DNA from: an uncultured Blautia sp.
Lineage (GTDB): Bacteria; Bacillota; Clostridia; Lachnospirales; Lachnospiraceae
Reading direction: 5' to 3'
DNA length: 10,761 nt
Assembly (NCBI GenBank): GCA_946629475.1
Contig: CAMOXX010000080.1
Coordinates: forward strand, 1-10,761
Under the pieces are notes generated by a model. That model did no database searches. It saw only the letters and a program-made list of their open reading frames with translations, and was not told the DNA's origin. Each line of letters starts with the position of its first letter. Positions within the stretch are counted from its first letter, which is position 1. A program made the translations under genes and the position numbers. Shown one piece after another: positions 1 through 6,964 of the stretch.

Positions 1-54
1 CCGCAATCGGGAAAGCAGACAAGCAAAATGCACAAGTTATTTCGTGACAGTTCC

Positions 55-1134
55 TCAGTCTTCGTTCAGGATGTCGGAGTAGTCAAACAGAGTGACGTCG
101 GTGATTTCATCCTTCATGATGTCAGGAGCGTCTCCTGCCGATTTTGCCTGATCAGCCAGCTGTTCGGGTGTGAAACCGGGGATGGCTCTCTGGCGGATCG
201 GTTCAGCATCATCGTCAGGATCAGCAATGCTGATATTCTGCAGCGGTGTCTGAATTTCGATCGTCGGCTGAACGGGCTTTAACGGCTCCTGTTCCACATT
301 TCCGCCGTTGAATACTCTCAGAACTTCCTGCTGGATTCTGCTGCTGTCCTCTGCCGTGGCAGCTGCGACCTCTTTTTTCAGGAACTCATGTGCTTCTCCA
401 ACTGCCGGCTGGATCGATGTTGTTTCCTGAACCTCGGTGTCAGCATCGTCGTCATCTTCATCAATTTCATCGACAAAGCCTCCGGTACGGACTTTCTTCT
501 TTTCCGCTTTTTTCTTTTTCCGGCTTTCCCGCTCTTCCTCCGCAATCTCCTTCTCTTCCTCTTTCATGCGTTTGGCTCTTGCTTTTTCCTCACGCTTGAG
601 TTCTTTGTCGGATTTTACGTAGCCGGGAACAGTATCCTCATCAACATCATCATAACTGCGATCGTCCTTCTTCCACAGTTCCGCGATGATGTATAGTATA
701 ATAAGGAAGAGGAGCACAAGCCCGAGAATGATCAGGCCTTCTGTACTCTTGGTGGCAATCAGCAGATATCCCACATAACCGATCGTAATCACGACCTTCT
801 TGACATAAGCCGGTACAGCTACTGTAATCTCCCTGCCGTCTGTCACAGACGGATCAATCACAGTGCCCGTGCCCGAAGCCTGGTCAATCCGGCGCACTTT
901 ATATCGGTAAATATTGGAATCCTCCTGAACAAGAATCGGATCATTTTCACGAATTTCCTCAGTCTTAACCGGAATAGCATATGTCACAGATCCCATCGGG
1001 AGGTTTGTTTTCTGCTTTGTATCGCTCACGATCACGGTATCCACACCAAAAAACGGCGGAATTGTGAGTCCCAGGGCGACGATGATAGCGCATATCACTA
1101 CAAAATGGACGATAAATTTCAGAAACTTTGACAT
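55..1134 (-). CDS. Catalytically dead SipW-type signal-peptidase-like membrane protein with charged cytoplasmic tail
   Basis: Predicted 359 aa. Residues 8-29 form a membrane segment, followed by an extracytoplasmic domain and a second membrane segment at about 133-152. The rest is a very charged Lys/Glu tail (about 175-215, possible coiled coil), an acidic stretch and a low-complexity end. Residues 36-50 align by eye with the Ser box of SipW/ER-type signal peptidases (V-L-S-G-S-M-x-P-x-I-x-x-G-S-V). At the catalytic Ser position this protein has Lys40, and the Met after it is Gln. The later box T-H-R-I reads VRRI, so Arg81 replaces the catalytic His. The segment before TM2 (IGYVGYLL) also resembles that family. 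I infer a non-peptidase descendant; its role is unknown. An in-frame ATG exists at 1176, but the ATG at 1134 has a GAGGGGAG ribosome site 7 nt upstream and is preferred. It is probably a single-gene transcript. Membrane topology is confident; the family link is moderate. Confidence 0.72.
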   Translation of the reverse strand: MSKFLKFIVHFVVICAIIVALGLTIPPFFGVDTVIVSDTKQKTNLPMGSVTYAIPVKTEEIRENDPILVQEDSNIYRYKVRRIDQASGTGTVIDPSVTDGREITVAVPAYVKKVVITIGYVGYLLIATKSTEGLIILGLVLLFLIILYIIAELWKKDDRSYDDVDEDTVPGYVKSDKELKREEKARAKRMKEEEKEIAEEERESRKKKKAEKKKVRTGGFVDEIDEDDDDADTEVQETTSIQPAVGEAHEFLKKEVAAATAEDSSRIQQEVLRVFNGGNVEQEPLKPVQPTIEIQTPLQNISIADPDDDAEPIRQRAIPGFTPEQLADQAKSAGDAPDIMKDEITDVTLFDYSDILNED

Positions 1135-1141
1135 TTCTTTG

Positions 1142-1149
1142 CTCCCCTC
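1142..1149 (-). promoter_or_regulatory. Ribosome binding site deciding the 1134 start
   Basis: GAGGGGAG lies 7 nt before the ATG at 1134. The longer open frame would begin with the ATG at 1176, which has no such site in front. The shorter start also places a hydrophobic segment directly at the N-terminus, as expected for a membrane protein. Confidence 0.75.
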
Positions 1150-1208
1150 AATCCTTAAAATATTGAAATGCCACACGAAAAAGAACAGTCCTGCGGCTAT
1201 TTGACATA

Positions 1209-1237
1209 ATTATACCCTTTTTTTCCGCTGTGGTCAA
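1209..1237 (-). promoter_or_regulatory. Near-consensus sigma-A promoter for the signal-peptidase-like gene
   Basis: Read on the minus strand, the -35 box TTGACC (1232-1237) and a perfect -10 box TATAAT (1209-1214) are separated by exactly 17 nt, which include an A-rich run. The expected transcription start is near 1202, giving a leader of about 68 nt before the ATG at 1134. It lies downstream of larC, so the last gene of the window's left end can be expressed independently of the larBC operon. Confidence 0.85.
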
Positions 1238-1294
1238 TTGAAATATGAGAGAATTCGGTTACTATTCACAGCCCATTTGAGAAATAAAGCAAAT

Positions 1295-1338
1295 ACGTCA
1301 AGCCTGCCTGTAAGAATCTGACGTCTATTCACAGGCTT
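1295..1338 (-). other. Overlapping inverted repeats at the larC 3' end, no U-tract
   Basis: On the minus strand AAGCCTG (1338-1332, inside the last larC codons) can pair with CAGGCTT (1306-1300). ACGTCA (1324-1319), just after the stop codon, can pair with TGACGT (1300-1295). The two pairings interleave. Neither is followed by a run of T, so this is not a convincing intrinsic terminator, although it sits where the end of the operon should be. Confidence 0.3.
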
Positions 1339-2869
1339 TTCTGATCTCCGCAAACACTTCATACAGCGGGAGGCCGGTTTTGCGGCTTAATTCCGCCGCG
1401 CTTTCGTATTCCGGATAGCATCTGCAGAATCCGTTATAGGAGCACTTTTTCACAACCGCATCTCCAAGGGACGTATGCACCTTCTCCTGAGACCTCTCCA
1501 GAACTGTCCTCTGAACCCTTGTCCGCCGGATTCCGATTGTCGTTGTTCCCCGGAAAATGATATCCTCCATAGCTGTTCTTCTGTCATCGTCACAAATCAC
1601 CTTCAGGAGCCATCCCGGCCGGTTTTTTTTCATAAAGACCGGTTGAAAAAAGGCATCTCTGGCTCCCGCGTCCATAAGAAGTCTGAGAGTTTCTCCCAGC
1701 AGTTCTCCTCCGCAGTCATCGATATTCGTCTCCAGGCAGAGAATAGAATCCTCCGCGCAGGACTCTCTTTCCTCATTCTCTTCGTATTCGATAAGCATCG
1801 CTCTGAGGATTCCCGGACATTCGTAGGTCCGCTTTCCCGCTCCGATTCCGGTCTTTATAATATGGAAGTGTTCCGGAAGCCTCTCCGATGTGCGGAAGGC
1901 AGCAGCAATAGCGGCACCGGTCGGTGTCACCAGTTCACCCCTGACACTGCTGATATGCATCTCCAGCTTTTCAGCAGCCGCAATATTGGCAACCGCCGGT
2001 ACCGGTATCGGAAGAATTCCGTGCTGGCAGCGCCCCGTGCCGGTTCCCTCTGTCAGCGGCGAAACAATCACATCTGCCACTCCCAGGCTGTCAAGGCATA
2101 CCGCCGCCGCAACAACATCCACGATGGAATCCACGGCGCCGACCTCATGGAAATGTACCTGATCTTCCGGCACATTATGTGCTTTTGCTTCGCCGCGCGC
2201 AATAATCCTGAAGATCCGGTGCGCCAGTTCACGGGCATTTTCCGTCAGATGCCCGCCGTCAATGATTGCAGAAATTTCCCGAAGCCCCCTGTGCTCATGC
2301 GGATGCGTGTGATCATGGCCGTGTTCGTGACCGTGGCTGTGCTCTTCCTCATGTTCATGCAGGTGCGCTTCACCGGATCCATGGTCATGACTGTGCTCGT
2401 GGCCATGCTCTTCCCCATGTCCATGCAGGTGCGCTTCGCCGGATCCATGATCATGACTATGTTCATGGCCGTGCTCTTCCCCATGTCCATGCAGGTGCGC
2501 TTCGCCGGGTTCATGATCATGACTGTGCTTGTGATCATGCTCTTCCTCATGTCCGTGCAGGTGCGCTTCATCCGGTCCGTGATCATGACTGTGCTCATGC
2601 ACATGTGCCTCAAGCGGGCCGTGGTCATGGCCATGAAGATACTCCATGTCGTGGTCATGATTATCATGCTCCAGAATCACATCAAAATCGCAGGCATCGA
2701 TTCCCGACTTCTTAACCCTGCTGATTTTTATCTCATATCCGCTGACCGGGAGACTCCCGAGCGCCTTCCTTAAAGTTTCCTCATCCGCTCCCAGATCGAG
2801 CAGTGCCGCTGCGGTCATATCCCCGCTGATTCCGGAGGCGCACTCCAGATAAATGGCTCTTTTTGTCAT
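1325..2869 (-). CDS. larC: LarC, nickel insertion protein of nickel-pincer nucleotide synthesis
   Basis: LarC (DUF111 family) inserts nickel into the sulfur-bearing pyridinium mononucleotide in a CTP-dependent reaction, the last step in making the cofactor of lactate racemase and related enzymes. The 514-aa product shows the family N-terminus (YLECASGISGDM, residues 7-18), the VHFHEVGAVDSIVD segment (about 238-251), GTGTGRCQHG (275-284), the LVTPTGAAI segment (313-321) and LETNIDDCGGE (379-389). Between them, residues 68-193 form a His-rich insert with 47 His, built of 22-residue repeats, probably a nickel-binding store. The ATG at 2869 is chosen because AGAAGGA lies 7 nt upstream and the conserved fold starts there; the frame stays open to 2992, but that extension would overlap larB. 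It follows larB by 37 nt. In Lactobacillus plantarum the protein comes from two frames joined by frameshifting; here it is one uninterrupted frame. Confidence 0.95.
   Translation of the reverse strand: MTKRAIYLECASGISGDMTAAALLDLGADEETLRKALGSLPVSGYEIKISRVKKSGIDACDFDVILEHDNHDHDMEYLHGHDHGPLEAHVHEHSHDHGPDEAHLHGHEEEHDHKHSHDHEPGEAHLHGHGEEHGHEHSHDHGSGEAHLHGHGEEHGHEHSHDHGSGEAHLHEHEEEHSHGHEHGHDHTHPHEHRGLREISAIIDGGHLTENARELAHRIFRIIARGEAKAHNVPEDQVHFHEVGAVDSIVDVVAAAVCLDSLGVADVIVSPLTEGTGTGRCQHGILPIPVPAVANIAAAEKLEMHISSVRGELVTPTGAAIAAAFRTSERLPEHFHIIKTGIGAGKRTYECPGILRAMLIEYEENEERESCAEDSILCLETNIDDCGGELLGETLRLLMDAGARDAFFQPVFMKKNRPGWLLKVICDDDRRTAMEDIIFRGTTTIGIRRTRVQRTVLERSQEKVHTSLGDAVVKKCSYNGFCRCYPEYESAAELSRKTGLPLYEVFAEIRKACE
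2330..2593 (-). repeat. Four 66-bp tandem repeats encoding the LarC His-rich insert
   Basis: Four in-frame copies of a 66-bp unit encode residues 93-180 of LarC. Each copy is a 22-residue block opening with HSHDH and containing EAHLHxH and an acidic EEH segment. The His-rich tract as a whole runs from about 2291 to 2668, with degenerate copies at both edges. The two inner copies are most alike, as expected for recent duplication by slippage or unequal crossing over. The low-complexity codons also create long antisense open frames, which are shadows. Confidence 0.9.
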
Positions 2870-2876
2870 CTTAATG

Positions 2877-2883
2877 TCCTTCT
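2877..2883 (-). promoter_or_regulatory. Ribosome binding site deciding the larC start
   Basis: AGAAGGA sits 7 nt before the ATG at 2869, inside the 37-nt gap after the larB stop codon. It supports starting LarC at the conserved MTKRAIYLE N-terminus. Upstream in-frame ATGs exist: one at the edge of this site (MQKDIK) and others inside larB. Confidence 0.75.
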
Positions 2884-2906
2884 GCATGTCGGATAAAACC
2901 GGCTGT

Positions 2907-3653
2907 TCAGTCTCCCACTGCCAGCCGGTTGATTTGTGTTGCAATGTAGCCTGCGCCATATCCGTTGTCAATATTGACAACCGCGATTCCATTGGCGCAG
3001 GAATTAATCATGGTAAGCAATGCCGAGAGGCCCTGAAAGCTTGCCCCGTATCCCACCGAGGTAGGTACGGCTATGACCGGGCAATGGACAAGCCCTCCGA
3101 GTACGCTCGGCAGAGCCCCTTCCATCCCGGCGACCGCAATAATGCAGTTTGCTTCGGATATCTGGGCCGTACGCGATATCAGCCTGTGTATGCCGCTGAC
3201 GCCGACATCATAAACCCGCTCCACAAAGGTGCCGAAATACTCGGCAGTCTGCGCAGCTTCTTCGGCCACAGGTATATCCGAAGTGCCGGCAGTGCATACA
3301 GCAATCCGTCCTCTCAGTTCTTTTTCCCGTCTGCCCGTTTTCAGAATCCTGGAAACAGGATCATACGTGATTTCCGGAATCTCATTCCTGACCAGTTCAA
3401 ACTGATGCGCGCTGGCTCTGGTCCCGAAGACCTCGCCTTCTGTATCGTAGATCCGTTTAAAGATTTTCAGCAGATGCTCATCCGATTTTCCGCTGCAGTA
3501 AACCACCTCGGCAAAGCCGGTGCGCTCCTTTCTCCCGGTGTCAAGCTTTGCGAATTCCATCTCCCGGTAGCTTTCCTTCCCGAGAATCGCCGAAGCTTCG
3601 CTGACAGAAAGACGGCCATCCTGAACCTCCAGCAGGATTTCTTCTATATTCAT
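2907..3653 (-). CDS. larB: LarB, pyridinium-3,5-biscarboxylate mononucleotide synthase
   Basis: LarB carboxylates and hydrolyses nicotinic acid adenine dinucleotide to give the biscarboxylated pyridinium mononucleotide, the first committed step of nickel-pincer cofactor synthesis. The 248-aa product has the normal family length. It has an N-terminal helical region and a C-terminal PurE-like domain with CTAGTSDIPVAEEA (120-133), VAGMEGALPSVLGGL (174-188) and VPTSVGYGASFQGL (196-209). Cys219 in MINSCANGIAVVN corresponds to the cysteine known in the family to attack the pyridinium ring. The ATG has AGGAG 10 nt upstream. The gene starts 17 nt after the TPM gene stop and is followed by larC, so the pair is almost certainly co-transcribed. 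LarE, the sulfur donor for the middle step, is not in the window. Confidence 0.95.
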   Translation of the reverse strand: MNIEEILLEVQDGRLSVSEASAILGKESYREMEFAKLDTGRKERTGFAEVVYCSGKSDEHLLKIFKRIYDTEGEVFGTRASAHQFELVRNEIPEITYDPVSRILKTGRREKELRGRIAVCTAGTSDIPVAEEAAQTAEYFGTFVERVYDVGVSGIHRLISRTAQISEANCIIAVAGMEGALPSVLGGLVHCPVIAVPTSVGYGASFQGLSALLTMINSCANGIAVVNIDNGYGAGYIATQINRLAVGD

Positions 3654-3670
3654 TATTTCTGCACTCCTGC

Positions 3671-4549
3671 TTAAAACTTGCCGCTGATTCCGCTCGGGCC
3701 CGAAGAATGGCTGCTGCCGCCGCCCCCTCCGCCGGACCGCGTTTCGTTTTTCGGCTTTTTCACTCTGGTCACCCTGCTGTACAGAAAGGTATCCTCCCTG
3801 CGGCTCAGCCGAAAGCTCCCTTCACGGATATACTGCTGCGCAGCCGCATTCCTTCGGACAGTTCGCAGCTGGCGCTTGAAAAGGAGCGTAACGCCGACCC
3901 CCAGCAGGGCACCAAGGCCGACAATCACCGCCCATGCACCGGGGGAGGGAAGGTCTCGGGGAAGGTTTCCGTTGTCATATGGGGCACCGCTCTCCGCTTT
4001 TTTCAGGAACTTATCGCAAAGCTCCGCGTAGGTGGTGAACGCTCCGTAATAATCTCCGGCGGACAGCTTCTTTTTAACATGCTCCGAAATGTATCTCAGT
4101 CCGGCGTCCGTAAAGGCAGTGTACCCGTATCCGTCCCTCGTTATGCACCAGTCCCGCTGGTCCATCGAAACAAGAAGAAGGATCCCGTCATTCGTTGCCT
4201 CATATCCGTACTCCCGGCTGGTAAACATCTGATTTGCATATCCCTGCGCGTCATAGTTTCCGAGCGTATTCGTTGTTATAACCGCCACGTTGAACTGATA
4301 TTTCTGGCTGATGTCAAAAAGACTACAGTTCAGCTTCTCAAATTGTTCATCGTCCAGGAGGTCTGCACTGTCGTCCAGCAGCTCAGGATGGAAAACCGCC
4401 TCCGCCCCTGCCTGAAATGCCAGCGTAAAAACCATGACGATGCACACGGAAAGAACTGCAAGCAGATATCCGCGCATCATGTTTTTTGACGGGCTCAGCA
4501 GAAAATGCTCCGCCCTGTTATGAACAGTTACATATCTTCTTTTCCTCAT
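3671..4549 (-). CDS. TPM-domain membrane protein (YdjH/YgcG-like)
   Basis: The 292-aa product has a basic N-terminus, a hydrophobic signal or anchor segment (about 27-48) and an extracytoplasmic TPM domain (DUF477, about 55-185; note DDEQFEKLN, NVAVITTNTLG and DGILLLVSMDQRDW). A second membrane segment follows at about 204-225, then a basic cytoplasmic tail ending in a Gly6-Ser-Ser-His-Ser-Ser stretch typical of the family. TPM domains in this setting have no settled enzyme activity. With the SPFH and zinc-ribbon genes upstream, this matches YdjH of the Bacillus YdjGHI set. The start is uncertain: the ATG at 4549 is the first in-frame start after a stop, but the good ribosome site (4601-4607) is about 50 nt away beyond a strong hairpin. 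Met24 or Met25 are alternatives and would leave a classical short signal segment. Confidence 0.85.
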   Translation of the reverse strand: MRKRRYVTVHNRAEHFLLSPSKNMMRGYLLAVLSVCIVMVFTLAFQAGAEAVFHPELLDDSADLLDDEQFEKLNCSLFDISQKYQFNVAVITTNTLGNYDAQGYANQMFTSREYGYEATNDGILLLVSMDQRDWCITRDGYGYTAFTDAGLRYISEHVKKKLSAGDYYGAFTTYAELCDKFLKKAESGAPYDNGNLPRDLPSPGAWAVIVGLGALLGVGVTLLFKRQLRTVRRNAAAQQYIREGSFRLSRREDTFLYSRVTRVKKPKNETRSGGGGGGSSHSSGPSGISGKF

Positions 4550-4561
4550 ACCAGTCGCTGC

Positions 4562-4593
4562 GCCGGTTCACGCACAGCTGCGCATGAACCGGC
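4562..4593 (-). promoter_or_regulatory. Strong hairpin between ribosome site and start of the TPM gene
   Basis: Minus-strand bases 4593-4562 fold into a stem of about 14 pairs (9 perfect outer pairs GCCGGTTCA/TGAACCGGC, then inner pairs with two G-U wobbles) around a 4-nt AGCT loop. It lies between AAGGAGG (4601-4607), which overlaps the stop codon of the upstream gene, and the TPM ATG at 4549. There is no T-run after it, so it is not a standard terminator. It could fold away the spacer, tune translation of the TPM protein, or protect a processed mRNA end. Confidence 0.65.
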
Positions 4594-4605
4594 ACCTATG
4601 CCTCC

Positions 4606-5685
4606 TTACATTAAAAGCCAGAACATCAAAAATATGATCAGCATAAATGCCAGACTGAATCCTGCCATGCAGAGTATCATTTTACGGTTATCCGTCGGGA
4701 GATCCCCTACAAACAGGCCCGTCTGCGCATTCATCGCAAATGTGAACCTTTTGTCATGCCAGGTGGTATTCAGCAGCCAGACAGGATAAAGCGCATAGCT
4801 GGAGCTTCTGTTGGAGAGACTTACCTTTCCGTTCTCCTCCTCCAGAGTCTGATAACCGGTGACGGTGCTTCGCAGGGTATCGCTGACACTGCGCCGGATT
4901 CTGTTATTCGCCCTCTCTATGCTGTCCTCCAGTGAGATATCGTACCTGTCCGCGAGATATCCCGAGAGATATGCCGTGCGGAAATCGATCGCATCCTCAA
5001 AGCGGAACGGTTCGATCGACTCCATCAGATCATCCTCCATTTTGGAAGAGCCCTCTACCGGGACATGCAGAAATTCCATGCTTCCCTTGCGGTATATCGA
5101 ATAATAGCTCGTCTTTGTGTAGATGTACTGTCCGTCATCCCACACTGCCTTTTTGGTGCCGCTGTACCGGTAAGCGGCATCAGCATCGGCGTTGAAAAGC
5201 CAGAACGGTACATAGACCCCCTTGATCTCGTCAATATGGTTCTCGTCATGAAAGCTCTTCGGCAGAAGCAGCTTCCCTTTGAGATGATTTTTGTAGGCAG
5301 TCTTCGCGGCCTCTTTATCCAGCTTGAAGGGAATCACATAATCCGGTTTCAGATCCCCGCTGAACTGGTTCATCATCACAACAGGATTGCCGCAGAACGG
5401 GCAGCTTGAAGCTGCGGTACTTGCGTCCGTCATGATTTCACCGCCGCAGGAGTCGCAGATATAAGTGCGCATATTCTCAGCTTCCTGCTCCTCCCAGGCA
5501 TTCCCGCTCAGATTATCCCAGGTCATATCATTGGGTGTCTGATCATTCAGCTGGGAATCATACTCCTCCAGCGCTGATACTTCCAGCTCTGTCCCGCAGT
5601 ATGGACACCGCATTTTCTGCAGAGTACTGTCGAACTGCAGCATTCCCCCGCAGGACGGGCATTTATATTCTTTTACTCCCGCCAT
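4606..5685 (-). CDS. Double zinc-ribbon protein with C-terminal membrane anchor (YdjG-like)
   Basis: The 359-aa product opens with two TFIIB-type zinc ribbons: Cys9, Cys12, Cys27, Cys30 (CPSCG and CPYCG knuckles), and Cys77, Cys80, Cys95, Cys98 (CDSCGG and CPFCG). A Tyr-rich middle domain follows (PYWLF-like segment VPFWLFNADADAAY near 170-183, and YPVWLLNTTWHDKRF near 300). A single hydrophobic segment ends the protein at about 335-359. The N-terminal ribbons should lie in the cytoplasm. AAGGGAG is 6 nt before the ATG, and the gene starts 11 nt after the SPFH stop. Its own stop codon overlaps the ribosome site of the TPM gene. Gene order and domains match YdjG of Bacillus, which with YdjH recruits partner proteins to the membrane; that role here is inference. 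Domain call is confident, function is not. Confidence 0.88.
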   Translation of the reverse strand: MAGVKEYKCPSCGGMLQFDSTLQKMRCPYCGTELEVSALEEYDSQLNDQTPNDMTWDNLSGNAWEEQEAENMRTYICDSCGGEIMTDASTAASSCPFCGNPVVMMNQFSGDLKPDYVIPFKLDKEAAKTAYKNHLKGKLLLPKSFHDENHIDEIKGVYVPFWLFNADADAAYRYSGTKKAVWDDGQYIYTKTSYYSIYRKGSMEFLHVPVEGSSKMEDDLMESIEPFRFEDAIDFRTAYLSGYLADRYDISLEDSIERANNRIRRSVSDTLRSTVTGYQTLEEENGKVSLSNRSSSYALYPVWLLNTTWHDKRFTFAMNAQTGLFVGDLPTDNRKMILCMAGFSLAFMLIIFLMFWLLM

Positions 5686-5696
5686 CTATGTCTCCC

Positions 5697-6950
5697 TTAT
5701 CTGATAACATCCTGATAGTTAAACTGATGTCCGCATTCCGGGCAGAATTTGGAAGCGCCTTCCGGTTCAAACCCGCACTGGCTGCAGCGATAGCGGATTC
5801 TTCCGGCAGGCCTCGGGCTTCCGCATTCCGTGCAGAATTTTCCCGTATTCACTGTGCCGCAGGCGCAGGTCCAGGATGCTGCCTGCTGTGCTGCCGCAGC
5901 TGCCTGCTGCTGTACAGGAGCCGACTGCTGCGCGGGAGCTGCCTGCTGTCCGCCCATCTGATAGAGGCTCTGCAGGTTGACTCCTCCGGCCTGGGCAGCC
6001 ATACCCATCCCCATAAATCCGGTCATGGCGCCGGCTGAATTGGAGGCTGCCGCACGCATGGCATCTGCCTGTGCTCCGGCAAGCGTTGCCGCCGCCATCG
6101 CAGGGTTGCGGAGCATTGCGCTCTTCTGGGCTGTTTTGATCAGTTCGGCATCCGCCTCCGGCAGTGTCACCGAATTCAGCGCTACCGAAACCACTTCCAG
6201 TCCGCGGAGTTCTGCCCATTTGCGGGTCAGGGCCTGGTTCATGGCACTGCACAGCTCCGAAACATGGGAGGGAAGCGCGCTGGGGCGGATCCCCTGTGCC
6301 GAAATTTCACCGAATGCCGGCTGGAGCGCGCTGATAAACTCGCTCTTCAGCTGGGGATCGATATCACTGCGCACGTATGCCTGATTGACATTGCCGCAAA
6401 CATTGGCATAGAACAGCAGCGGATCCGCGATGCGGTAAGAGTATACACCGTTGCAGCGCACGGATACATCTACATCCAGTCCGATATTGTTGTCGACTAC
6501 ACGGAACGGAATCGGGCTCGGGGTTCCGAACTTGTTGTCGATCAGTTCCTTCGTATTAAAATAGTAAACCCTCTGATCCATCGCCGGAGCGCCGCCATAG
6601 GTAAACCGCTTGCCGATAATCGCAAATGTATTCTTGATGCTCTGGGAAAGGGATCCGCCGAAAATGCTCGGCTCGGTGGAAGAATCATAAGTAAACTCAC
6701 CCGGTTCAGCGCAGACTTCAACAATCTTGCCCTGCTCCACGATGATCATACACTGGCCGTCCGCCACAACGATCCCGGATCCGTTTGTGATTACATTATC
6801 ACTGCCCTTATTTGAGGATCCTTTGCCCGTTTTCTTCTGACCTTTTACCACCAGCACATCCTTTGCCAGTGAATCGCAGTAAAAATACTCCTTCCACACA
6901 TCCGACATCGTGCTGCTGACTGCTGAAATTCCTGCCTGAATAAGTCCCAT
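5697..6950 (-). CDS. SPFH-domain protein with two C-terminal zinc ribbons (YdjI-like)
   Basis: The 417-aa product carries an SPFH (prohibitin/flotillin-like) domain over roughly residues 20-265. It is followed by an Ala/Met-rich helical region, a Gln/Ala low-complexity linker (about 334-358) and two zinc ribbons: Cys362, Cys364, Cys373, Cys376, then Cys389, Cys392, Cys403, Cys406. No membrane segment is visible, so it is probably a soluble scaffold that reaches the membrane through partners. SPFH proteins form oligomeric platforms in membrane microdomains. The start is secure: AAGGAGG is 8 nt before the ATG, overlapping the stop codon of the preceding gene. The following genes are the zinc-ribbon and TPM membrane proteins expected for a YdjGHI-type set. 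Databases often label this group 'virion core protein', a misleading name inherited from distant pox-virus similarity. The domain call is confident; the cellular role is inferred from Bacillus. Confidence 0.9.
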   Translation of the reverse strand: MGLIQAGISAVSSTMSDVWKEYFYCDSLAKDVLVVKGQKKTGKGSSNKGSDNVITNGSGIVVADGQCMIIVEQGKIVEVCAEPGEFTYDSSTEPSIFGGSLSQSIKNTFAIIGKRFTYGGAPAMDQRVYYFNTKELIDNKFGTPSPIPFRVVDNNIGLDVDVSVRCNGVYSYRIADPLLFYANVCGNVNQAYVRSDIDPQLKSEFISALQPAFGEISAQGIRPSALPSHVSELCSAMNQALTRKWAELRGLEVVSVALNSVTLPEADAELIKTAQKSAMLRNPAMAAATLAGAQADAMRAAASNSAGAMTGFMGMGMAAQAGGVNLQSLYQMGGQQAAPAQQSAPVQQQAAAAAQQAASWTCACGTVNTGKFCTECGSPRPAGRIRYRCSQCGFEPEGASKFCPECGHQFNYQDVIR

Positions 6951-6964
6951 ATTATATTCCTCCT

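Noticed and set aside
1..54. A possible gene or terminator at the left edge
   Set aside because: No start, conserved frame or stem with T-run is visible downstream of the stop at 55; the stretch is too short to judge.
2330..2593. Regularly spaced repeats that could suggest a CRISPR array
   Set aside because: The units are contiguous, in frame, and encode the LarC His-rich insert; there are no unique spacers.
2245..2715. Two further long frames, one on each strand, across the His-rich region
   Set aside because: They are alternative readings of the 66-bp repeat and show repeated Met-Thr or His-Ala blocks with no protein-like character.
1475..2773. A 432-codon plus-strand open frame opposite larC
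   Set aside because: It is antisense to a clear larC, has no ribosome site, and its composition (Met/Val/Phe-rich stretches) comes from the complement of the His-rich repeats.
3707..4489. A 260-codon plus-strand frame opposite the TPM gene
   Set aside because: It is antisense to a gene with a clear domain and has no initiation signal.
5697..6950. Viral origin of the SPFH gene, suggested by the database name 'virion core protein'
   Set aside because: The protein has an SPFH domain and zinc ribbons and sits with its usual bacterial partners; no phage gene is nearby.
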